Positions 6,079 through 12,221 of a DNA stretch of 14,786 nucleotides are shown here, piece by piece. Origin of the DNA: Eubacteriales bacterium. Lineage in GTDB: Bacteria; Bacillota; Clostridia; Peptostreptococcales; Anaerovoracaceae. Within the stretch, counting starts at the first letter, position 1; each line of letters opens with the position of its first letter. The notes beneath the pieces are model-generated. The model made no database searches and was not told where the DNA came from. It worked only from the letters and a program-made list of their open reading frames with translations. Where the stretch lies: the NCBI GenBank assembly GCA_029098205.1, contig JAQXNW010000169.1, positions 1 to 14,786 of the forward strand, read 5' to 3'. Position numbers and translations under genes: made by a program.

Positions 6079-6621
6079 ATGAAATGGGTATGTTCCGTAT
6101 GCGGTTATGTTGCTGAAGGCGCGGAGCCGCCGGCAGAATGTCCGGTATGCCACGCTCCGGCATCGAAATTCAAGGCGATGGAAGAGGGCATGAACTGGGC
6201 GGATCAGCATGTTGTCGGTGTTGCGCAGGGCGTAGATCCTGAAATCATCGACGACCTTCGCGATAACTTTAACGGTGAATGCTCCGAAGTCGGTATGTAT
6301 CTCGCAATGGCCCGCGTTGCTTATCGGGAAGGATATCCGGAAGTCGGTCTTTACTACGAGAAAGCCGCTCATGAAGAAGCTGAGCACGCAGCGAAGTTTG
6401 CGGAGCTTCTCGGCGAAGTGCTGACGGATTCCACTGAGAAGAACCTTAAAATGAGAGTGGAAGCGGAAGCAGGAGCCTGCGCTGGAAAGAAAGAGCTCGC
6501 AACGAAAGCGAAGCAGCAGGGTCTTGACGCAATCCATGACACCGTACATGAGATGTGCAAGGACGAAGCACGTCACGGTGCTGCCTTCCAGGGTCTGCTG
6601 AACAGATATTTCGGGAAATAG
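6079..6621 (+). CDS. Reverse rubrerythrin (rubredoxin domain first), peroxide-reducing diiron protein
   Basis: Rubrerythrins reduce hydrogen peroxide to water in anaerobes, taking electrons from NAD(P)H through rubredoxin-type centres. The 180-residue protein starts with a rubredoxin-like FeS4 domain (Cys5, Cys8, Cys21, Cys24 in VCSVCGY and CPVCHA). The ferritin-like four-helix domain follows, with ligands in NGECSE (Glu67), YYEKAAHEEAEH (Glu94, Glu100, His103) and CKDEARH (Glu163, His166). This domain order is opposite to classical rubrerythrin and matches the reverse rubrerythrins of clostridia. A GGAGG site lies 9 nt before the ATG. It is a single-gene unit with its own promoter and a strong terminator, which fits high, stress-linked expression. 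I am sure of the family; the physiological electron donor is not visible. Confidence 0.93.
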   Translation: MKWVCSVCGYVAEGAEPPAECPVCHAPASKFKAMEEGMNWADQHVVGVAQGVDPEIIDDLRDNFNGECSEVGMYLAMARVAYREGYPEVGLYYEKAAHEEAEHAAKFAELLGEVLTDSTEKNLKMRVEAEAGACAGKKELATKAKQQGLDAIHDTVHEMCKDEARHGAAFQGLLNRYFGK

Positions 6622-6636
6622 TTTCCTGAAATTAAG

Positions 6637-6675
6637 AACCGGGTTCTGCCGCTGTATTGGCAGAACCCGGTTTTT
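6637..6675 (+). terminator. Terminator of the rubrerythrin gene
   Basis: A perfect 14-bp stem, AACCGGGTTCTGCC (6637-6650) with its complement at 6659-6672, has an 8-nt loop and is followed by T5 at 6671-6675. Confidence 0.95.
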
Positions 6676-6707
6676 AATAAACGGATCAAAGAATTTATAT
6701 TATTGTG

Positions 6708-6742
6708 AAAAGCATGCTTCTGCCCGAAGGCAGTAAGCATGC
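6708..6742 (-). terminator. Terminator of the DUF815 ATPase gene
   Basis: On the minus strand GCATGCTT and CTGCC pair with GGCAG and AAGCATGC (13 bp, one bulge), capped by a stable C(UUCG)G tetraloop (loop at 6728-6725). They are followed by a short U4 run. The U-run is weak, but the stem and position after the stop codon support it. Confidence 0.7.
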
Positions 6743-6768
6743 CGCACAAAAAGAGAAAAGAGAAACCA

Positions 6769-8151
6769 TTATTTCCCTTGTTCACTTGCAATTTTTCCGC
6801 TGAGATAATCCACAAACTGCTGCGCCGTACGGCCGCATGCCGATCCATGGGACATCTCAAAACGATTCGCCAAAAGCAGAAGTTCATCTTTCGGCATCTC
6901 AATTCCTTCTCTCTCTGCGAGAGTCAGAACCATACTTTCAAAATCCCTTCTTCTTGGAATCATATACCGGATTCTGCATCCGAAACGGGCGGACAGAGAC
7001 ATCTTCTCTTCCAGAGTATCCGAATGATGGACATCATTTTCATGTTCCATATCCTCCCGGTCTTTCCATGTTTCCCGGATCAGATTCCGGCGGTTCGATG
7101 TCGCATAAATCAGGACATTATCCGGACGGCTCTCTACGCCGCCTTCGATTACCGCTTTCAGGAACTTATATTCCACTTCATTCTCTTCAAAAGAAAGGTC
7201 ATCAATGAAAATAATGAACCGATAATTTCGATTCTTTATCATCGAAATGACAGTCGAAAGATCCCGGAACTGATACTTATAGATCTCAATCATCCGAAGA
7301 CCCTGATCATAGTATTCATTGATCAGCGCTTTTACAGAAGAAGACTTTCCTGTTCCGGCATCTCCGTAAAGAAGTGCATTGTTCGCTTTTCGTCCGGCAA
7401 GAAACGCCTCCGTATTAAGACGAAGCTGCTTCTTCTCCTCCTCATATCCAATAAGGTCGCTTAAAAAAAGCGCCCGGTTGTTATGCACCGGAACCAGTGT
7501 AACCTTCCCGTCCATATTTCGAATCCGGAACGCACGGTTCATGCCGATCATTCCGACGCCGTAAAGATCATAATGATCCGTTACAAGATCATAGAACTCG
7601 TTTTCATCTTTCGCTTCCGAAAGCTTCCTGCTCAGCGAACGGATCTGAACCGCCACATTCTTGTTATAGCGCTTCTCATCTTTCGGAAAGCCCTGATAAT
7701 CCGTCAAAGCCGAAAGACAGCTTATCCCGAGATCCTTCTCTATATCCGAAAAATCATAATGAAACAGCTTAAGAAAAACCCGAAAATCATGCTTCGCAAA
7801 CGACACAGCGGTTCCATGCTCTTTCTTGGAGCGCTCCATCGAAAGAGTAAAAGAATTCTCATCTGTAAGAAGCAGAAATGTCAGATAGTCCTGCCAAAGA
7901 TTCACATCAAATCCATAATCCGTTCCGAGGTCCAGGATATGCCGCACAGCGATATGAACCCGCTGCGTCAGCAATTCCACTTGTTCAGAAAACTCCGGAG
8001 AAAAACTGCCTGTATGCCAGTCTTTTGACGGACCCATGACTGTTTCAGCCTTCATTTTATGATAATCCCGGAAGATATCCGCGAATTCCGCTAATACGGT
8101 ATTTTTCGACAAAGTGCTGTATAGAAGCAATTGAGAAACACATTTTTCCAT
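6769..8151 (-). CDS. DUF815-family AAA ATPase of unknown role
   Basis: A 460-residue cytoplasmic P-loop ATPase. The C-terminal half is a clear nucleotide-binding domain of the DUF815 (PF05673) type. Walker A is GDAGTGKSS at residues 263-271. Walker B is FIIFIDDLSFEE around 312-323. A sensor-1-like IYATSNRRNL segment and an arginine-bearing SLSARFGCRIRY segment follow, then a helical lid. The first ~225 residues are helical and carry no motif I recognise. I choose the ATG at 8151 because GGGAG lies 9 nt before it, while the ATG at 8169 has no site. The family is widespread in bacteria, but its function is not established. The gene stands alone between two terminators; its promoter is not obvious. 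A MoxR- or chaperone-like role is possible but unproven. Confidence 0.85.
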   Translation of the reverse strand: MEKCVSQLLLYSTLSKNTVLAEFADIFRDYHKMKAETVMGPSKDWHTGSFSPEFSEQVELLTQRVHIAVRHILDLGTDYGFDVNLWQDYLTFLLLTDENSFTLSMERSKKEHGTAVSFAKHDFRVFLKLFHYDFSDIEKDLGISCLSALTDYQGFPKDEKRYNKNVAVQIRSLSRKLSEAKDENEFYDLVTDHYDLYGVGMIGMNRAFRIRNMDGKVTLVPVHNNRALFLSDLIGYEEEKKQLRLNTEAFLAGRKANNALLYGDAGTGKSSSVKALINEYYDQGLRMIEIYKYQFRDLSTVISMIKNRNYRFIIFIDDLSFEENEVEYKFLKAVIEGGVESRPDNVLIYATSNRRNLIRETWKDREDMEHENDVHHSDTLEEKMSLSARFGCRIRYMIPRRRDFESMVLTLAEREGIEMPKDELLLLANRFEMSHGSACGRTAQQFVDYLSGKIASEQGK

Positions 8152-8245
8152 AGAAGATTTCTCCCGCATTCAGAAAATCAGATTCCCGAAGGATCACCTG
8201 CACTGATTGTACGATGAGTTCGAGATTCCAAAATACTTCATAAAT

Positions 8246-8278
8246 GAAAAAGGCTTTCCGGGGATCCCCGGAAAGCCT
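8246..8278 (-). terminator. Terminator of ilvC
   Basis: A perfect 28-bp palindrome (8251-8278, AGGCTTTCCGGGGA and its complement) folds into a long hairpin and is followed on the minus strand by U5 (8250-8246). It lies 43 nt after the ilvC stop codon. Confidence 0.92.
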
Positions 8279-8321
8279 GCGAATTTCCATTCAAAGGAAA
8301 GAAGTCCGGATATCGTTTGAT

Positions 8322-9359
8322 TTACTTGGACGCCTTATCCATGGACTTGTCCAGATCCTCTTCCTGCTCACCAGTCCAGATCATGTTCTTACGCAGCATA
8401 GCGCCGACCTTCTCCATCTGGTGATTCTTGAGTTCTTCCTTCTTGGAATTGAAGAAGGTTCTGTCGTTGTTGTTCTCTGCAATCCAGCGTCCTGCGAAAG
8501 ATCCGTCCTGAATGTCGCTCAGAACCGCTCTCATGTTCGCCTTTGTCTGCTCTGTCGGGAGTACCCGCGGTCCGGAAACATATTCGCCGTATTCCGCTGT
8601 ATCCGAGCAGGAATAGTTCATTCCGACGAATCCGTTCTTTGTGATCAGGTCTACGATCAGCTTAACCTCATGGATGCACTCGAAATATGCGTTCTCCGGC
8701 TCATATCCGGCTTCAACCAGCGTTTCAAATGCGCAACGCATCAGCTGAACCAGTCCGCCCATCAGTACGCACTGCTCACCGAACAGGTCTGTCTCTGTCT
8801 CATCGTGGAATGTCGTCTCCATGATTCCGGCACGCGCACCGCCGATTCCAGCGATATATCCAAGAGCGATATCATAAGCCTTTCCAGTTGCATCCTGCTC
8901 AACCGCTACGAGGCAAGGAACACCCTTTCCAACCTCAAACTGAGAACGAACGGTGTGACCCGGTCCCTTCGGCGCAGCCATAAATACATCAACATCTGCC
9001 GGCGGAACAATCAGCTTATAGCGGATATTGAATCCATGCGCGAATGCGATTGCATTTCCAGCTTCCAGATACGGAGCGATATGTTCTTTATATACTTTCG
9101 CCTGAACTTCATCATTGACAAGAATCATGATGATGTCTGCCTGCTTCGACGCTTCATCGATCGAATATACCTGGAATCCGTCGTCCTGCGCCTTCTTGTA
9201 GGATTTTCCGTTTTCACGAGCACCGATGATGACATCGCATCAGGAATCTCTCAGGTTCTGCGCATGCGCATGACCTTGGGAACCATAACCGATGATCGCG
9301 ATCTTCTTGCCATTCAGAGCGTTGATATCACAATCCTTCTCATAATACATCTTAGCCAT
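8322..9359 (-). pseudogene. ilvC: Ketol-acid reductoisomerase with an in-frame TGA at codon 40
   Basis: IlvC converts acetolactate and acetohydroxybutyrate in valine, leucine and isoleucine synthesis, using NADPH and Mg2+. Read through, the frame is 345 codons, a normal class I length. The start is MAKMYYEKDCDINALNGKKI at 9359, with AAGGAG 8 nt upstream. The Rossmann motif GYGSQGHAHAQNL follows at residues 24-36. The knotted domain keeps metal-binding acidic segments (GLxxDLFGEQ-type: ETDLFGEQ; and YFECIHEVKLIVDLI). Codon 40 is TGA (9242-9240) in the context LRDS-stop-CDVIIG, where homologs have Gly, so one G-to-T change explains it. No other lesion is seen. The first in-frame ATG after the stop (9128) gives 268 residues lacking the NADPH motif, so a restart would not be functional. 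TGA is a normal stop in lexA, the corA-like, symporter and PPDK-like genes here. Recent mutation, a sequencing error or read-through all remain possible. Confidence 0.9.
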
Positions 9360-9413
9360 AATAGATTCTCCTTTTCCTTTTGTGCAGAAAAAATAAGAAA
9401 TAAATTGTATTCC

Positions 9414-9453
9414 AAATTCCGAAGGCGATCACCCAATCGCACGAACGGAATTT
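9414..9453 (-). repeat. Second hairpin in the ilvC leader, after the terminator
   Basis: AAATTCCG/CGGAATTT (9453-9446 with 9421-9414, 8 bp) encloses a second stem GCGAT/ATCGC. It lies between the leader terminator and the ilvC ribosome binding site. No U-run follows directly, so it may affect mRNA stability or be incidental. Confidence 0.5.
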
Positions 9454-9529
9454 AAGGACAAAGTAAAAAAATATTCTCAGAAACCTCTCTGTCTTTCAAG
9501 TTTCTTCCGCGCCTCGATTTTTCGCATAG

Positions 9530-9574
9530 AAAAAAGCTCTTACGATCAGACGCACACGACAAACCATAAGAGCT
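9530..9574 (-). terminator. Attenuator terminator in the ilvC leader
   Basis: On the minus strand AGCTCTTATG (9574-9565) pairs with CGTAAGAGCT (9544-9535), 10 bp with one G-U, and is followed by a run of U (9535-9530). It lies about 290 nt after the promoter and about 170 nt before the ilvC ATG, with no gene between. It must therefore act as a conditional terminator or silence the gene. Confidence 0.8.
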
Positions 9575-9863
9575 CACAGAATATCTTATTCCGCTCCGAA
9601 GCCTATCAAAAGAACGGGCTCCGAGCATCAGCAACATAAACGCTGCATTCCAGAATCACTCACAGCAAAACGCGGCATCGTACCCGGCACCACCCTCTCG
9701 GATAGTGCCAATGTAATACCATCGACTCGGCGAAGGACACCGATGACTCGAATGCTGTTTAGTTCGCTTCTGGAAAACAACATATCCGACTCCTGAAACA
9801 ACCGACTTCCGCAGATGAACGATGACTCTCTTCTGCGGTTTCTGCAACTGACTTTTGATTACA
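9530..9863 (-). promoter_or_regulatory. Long structured 5' leader of ilvC, T-box-like candidate
   Basis: The leader holds a CCGCAGA/TCTGCGG hairpin with AGAGAG in its loop. It also holds AGGGTGGTGCCGGG (9696-9683), which matches the T-box consensus AGGGUGGNACCGCG at 12 of 14 positions, and the downstream terminator. The TGGT would fit the A73-CCA end of a branched-chain tRNA. Against a T-box: the motif is also part of a 10-bp GAGA-capped hairpin (9709-9686), it lies about 110 nt from the terminator, and I cannot draw a convincing stem I with specifier loop. A short frame at 9722-9660 (20 codons, ending Arg-Val-Leu-Leu-stop) is an alternative, as a leader peptide. Amino-acid-responsive attenuation is inferred; the class is uncertain. 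Confidence 0.5.
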
Positions 9864-9869
9864 GCTAAG

Positions 9870-9898
9870 ATAATAGTCTTTTCTTTCCGGTATGTCAA
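9870..9898 (-). promoter_or_regulatory. ilvC promoter
   Basis: TTGACA (9898-9893), 17-nt spacer, TATTAT (9875-9870). Transcription should start near 9863, giving a leader of about 500 nt before the ilvC ATG. The 85 nt between this promoter and the symporter stop codon are A/T-rich and show no clear terminator. Confidence 0.85.
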
Positions 9899-9983
9899 CC
9901 ACTTCAGAACAGAAATTTGATAAAAATAACAATTTTTTCTTATTCTTTTTGTTTTTCAATACATTCTCTTAAATCCGGACCGC

Positions 9984-11405
9984 TCAGTCTTCTGCATTCT
10001 CCCTTCTGCCCCTGTTCTTTCTCCAGATTTCTTCAAGAATTTTCCGATGCGTCTTCCGGTCGATCGGGTAAATCCACAGCATTCCAATCCCAACAGCGGT
10101 AAAGCAAAGCGGCCCCACCGTCGCCAGAATTCCAATCCAAAGATTCGCGGTTTCCGTCTGCACGGCAAACGATCCCCGAAATCCGGCAATTTGAAGAATA
10201 AATCCAAGAAGAAAACTTCCGATACCCAGCGCTGCCGACTCAAGCAGCCCCTGAAAAGAAACAATGGCCGCCTGTCTGTTTTTTCCTGTTTTCAGACAGT
10301 CATAATCACTGATGTCATAATACATTGACGGGATCAGCTGCCAGTACACACATGTACTGAGAGAGATCAGGAACATGTAAAAGACTCTCTCCCATGCTTC
10401 TGTAAAACCCGAAATATATAGAACAACCATTCCGATCCCGCCGGCGATATACGCTAGAATTAAGGTATATTTTTTATCAAATCGGTGTGTAAAATAAGCG
10501 GAAACAGGAAGAAGAAGCGTTCCGAAAACGCCCCGGAGAGAAAGATAAAGAGTAACCCATCCGAAAGAAAAACCGATGTTATAAGTAAAGAAATAAATAA
10601 GATTCGCCATATATATTTCATACGCGATCAGGAAAAACAGACTTGCGGAAAGAAGAAGACGCATCGGTTTAAGGCCTGCGATCGAAATATATTCCCGGAA
10701 AAGATTTCTGAAAGAAAAGGATTCTCTGCCTTTCGGAAAGGCAAGAAGAGAATCACAGCAACCCCGGCTTCGATCAAACTTTCTCGAAGTGGTAAATGTA
10801 ATAAGAAGGGAAATAAACCCCATGGCAGCAATCAGGCACGCAGTTCCAGCCCATCCCGCCGTTTCCGAAGCGCCGGAATGCATCAGAGCCTTTCGAATCG
10901 TAGGAGGAAAAGCCAAAGCAAGCATGGAACCGATGGTGTTGAACTGGGAAGAAATCAGACGGAGCTTTGTCCGGTCGTCATAGTCCTCCGTATACTCCGC
11001 GCCCAGCGCGAGATACGGCACCAGAAACGATGTATACGAAGTCCAGAACAGCACTGTCCAGAATGCGTAATAAAAAAAGGTCCCCGCTAAACTGAACACA
11101 ATTTTGATAAAAAGAAGTGAGACCGACGCCGCAAGCGGAAATGCCGATAAAAGAAGCAGAAATCTCCTTCGGCCAAACCGGCTTTGAACCCGATCCGCAA
11201 AATAGCCGATCACCGGGTTGATCAGGGCATTCCATACGCTTCCCGCGCCAGTGATGATTCCTGCGAGAACCGGTTTCATGCCGATAACTGTCGTTAAATA
11301 TACCAGCAGATAACTGCCGATGAAAGTATAGGAAATCGAATCTCCGAATGATGCGCTTCCATATCCCAGATGCTCCCAAAGGGTGAGTTTTCTGTATTCA
11401 GTCAT
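9984..11405 (-). CDS. GPH-family (MFS_2) sugar:cation symporter
   Basis: Members of the glycoside-pentoside-hexuronide:cation symporter family import sugars or glycosides with Na+ or H+. The 473-residue protein starts with WEHLGYGSASFGDSISYTFI, typical of the family. It has about 12 hydrophobic segments and the loop 2-3 motif GYFADRVQSRFGRRRFLLL (about residues 67-85). DDRTKLRLISSQFNTIGSML matches the conserved region after helix 4. The second half keeps YDISDYDCLKTGKNRQAAIVS, matching the family's DYxxxKTGxR-type element. The C-terminus is long and charged. Substrate cannot be assigned: no glycoside hydrolase or regulator is adjacent. The start at 11405 lies only 18 nt after the tRNA-Ala terminator, with a weak ribosome binding site and no room for a promoter. 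Expression may depend on read-through from the tRNA. Confidence 0.85.
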   Translation of the reverse strand: MTEYRKLTLWEHLGYGSASFGDSISYTFIGSYLLVYLTTVIGMKPVLAGIITGAGSVWNALINPVIGYFADRVQSRFGRRRFLLLLSAFPLAASVSLLFIKIVFSLAGTFFYYAFWTVLFWTSYTSFLVPYLALGAEYTEDYDDRTKLRLISSQFNTIGSMLALAFPPTIRKALMHSGASETAGWAGTACLIAAMGFISLLITFTTSRKFDRSRGCCDSLLAFPKGRESFSFRNLFREYISIAGLKPMRLLLSASLFFLIAYEIYMANLIYFFTYNIGFSFGWVTLYLSLRGVFGTLLLPVSAYFTHRFDKKYTLILAYIAGGIGMVVLYISGFTEAWERVFYMFLISLSTCVYWQLIPSMYYDISDYDCLKTGKNRQAAIVSFQGLLESAALGIGSFLLGFILQIAGFRGSFAVQTETANLWIGILATVGPLCFTAVGIGMLWIYPIDRKTHRKILEEIWRKNRGRRENAED

Positions 11406-11423
11406 AATCTCATTTCATCTCGA

Positions 11424-11459
11424 AAAATAAAAAAACCGCACTTCCAAATGAAATGCGGT
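11424..11459 (-). terminator. Terminator of tRNA-Ala
   Basis: On the minus strand ACCGCATTTC (11459-11450) pairs with a complementary arm (11444-11435), 10 bp with one G-U. The hairpin is followed by T7 and a further T-rich stretch to 11424. It lies 9 nt after the tRNA CCA end. Confidence 0.9.
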
Positions 11460-11468
11460 GAAAAAAAT

Positions 11469-11544
11469 TGGTGGAGCATAGGGGGATCGAACCCCTGACC
11501 TCCAGATTGCGAACCTGGCGCTCTCCCAGCTGAGCTAATACCCC
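11469..11544 (-). tRNA. tRNA-Ala with anticodon CGC
   Basis: A 76-nt cloverleaf including an encoded CCA. The acceptor stem GGGGUAU/AUGCUCC contains the G3-U70 pair that marks alanine tRNAs. The D-arm reads AGCUCAGCUGGGAGAGC. The anticodon stem CCAGG/UCUGG holds loop UUCGCAA, so the anticodon is CGC (reads GCG). The T-arm loop is GGUUCGAUCCC-like, and the discriminator is A73. It has its own promoter and terminator. Confidence 0.97.
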
Positions 11545-11561
11545 GAAAACAGTACTCTTCT

Positions 11562-11590
11562 ATTATCTGCTTTCCAATAAAAAAAATCAA
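11562..11590 (-). promoter_or_regulatory. Promoter of tRNA-Ala
   Basis: TTGATT (11590-11585), 17-nt spacer, GATAAT (11567-11562). The -10 box ends 18 nt before the mature tRNA 5' end. Confidence 0.75.
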
Positions 11591-11670
11591 GTGTTAATTT
11601 TACAAAACTCCAATTTTCTTTCTTCTTATGATTTTGAAGTAAAATACAAAACAAAAGTAAATCCGATTCT

Positions 11671-12204
11671 TTATTTTCGGACTCCGCTCTTCCGGAGAAC
11701 CGACAAAGCCTCCAGGACCCGTTCATAATGCAGAAAACCGTCGCGTTTTGAAAGAGCCTCAAAATCCGACTCGGGAACCAGCCTCGCACCTGTAACTTCT
11801 TCTTCCTGAAGGTTCAAATCCTTTCCGGTGAATGGAATCCGGAAATAGTAAAGATCGACAAAATAATTGTCTCCGTTTTCCGGATCATCATTCCGATATG
11901 TGTAACAGCAAGGCCGCTTGAGATCAGATACATCAAGTCCGGTTTCCTCCCGTAGTTCCCGGGATACAGCCTGAAACGACGATTCGCCGGCAGAAGCGCC
12001 TCCTCCGGGAATTTCCCACCAGCCGGCCGCCCAATGCTTATCTTTGGCTCTTCGGGTGAGAAGAAATTTGTTCTCTTGATTTTCCACTAAAGCGAGAACA
12101 TAAAGCATGTACTCGTCCTCGCGTAATTTCCGGTTTTTTCTGGGGACGGAACGTCCTGTCTTTTCTCTGTCTTTTGTATAAATATCGACGTATTCCACTT
12201 CCAT
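11671..12204 (-). CDS. NUDIX hydrolase
   Basis: NUDIX enzymes hydrolyse a nucleoside diphosphate linked to another group, with Mg2+. The 177-residue protein has a perfect NUDIX box starting GGASAGE and ending SRELREETGL (about residues 69-91), fitting GX5EX7REUXEEXGU. It is preceded by AAGWWEIPGGG, which completes the fold. The N-terminus EYVDIYTKDREKTGRSVPR resembles isopentenyl-diphosphate-isomerase-like or YfcD-like NUDIX proteins, which begin with a similar EYxDxYDExxxxTG element. Substrate is not predictable. An AGGAG site lies 5 nt before the ATG. It starts 17 nt after the stop of the PPDK-like gene, so the two are almost certainly on one mRNA. Only a weak TCCGA/TCGGA hairpin with U-rich sequence follows the stop codon. 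Confidence 0.9.
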   Translation of the reverse strand: MEVEYVDIYTKDREKTGRSVPRKNRKLREDEYMLYVLALVENQENKFLLTRRAKDKHWAAGWWEIPGGGASAGESSFQAVSRELREETGLDVSDLKRPCCYTYRNDDPENGDNYFVDLYYFRIPFTGKDLNLQEEEVTGARLVPESDFEALSKRDGFLHYERVLEALSVLRKSGVRK

Positions 12205-12221
12205 CGATTCTCCTACCTCTC

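Noticed and set aside
9240..9242. TGA recoded as glycine (as in some candidate phyla) or as selenocysteine in ilvC
   Set aside because: lexA, the corA-like gene, the symporter and the PPDK-like gene all end in TGA at family-typical C-termini, and their many conserved glycines use GGN codons. No SECIS-like hairpin is evident just after the TGA, and the enzyme family has no selenocysteine at this position.
8244..9455. 403-codon open frame on the plus strand
   Set aside because: It is antisense to ilvC and its leader, and its product resembles no family. The minus-strand frame carries the ketol-acid reductoisomerase motifs.
9452..9637. 61-codon minus-strand frame beginning Met-Leu-Leu-Met-Leu in the ilvC leader, as a leucine leader peptide
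   Set aside because: It has no ribosome binding site, runs through the terminator hairpin and is too long. The shorter frame at 9722-9660 is a slightly better candidate but is also unproven.
9656..9959. Small overlapping minus-strand frames (80 and 66 codons) upstream of ilvC
   Set aside because: They overlap the promoter and the structured leader, lack ribosome binding sites and have no family resemblance.
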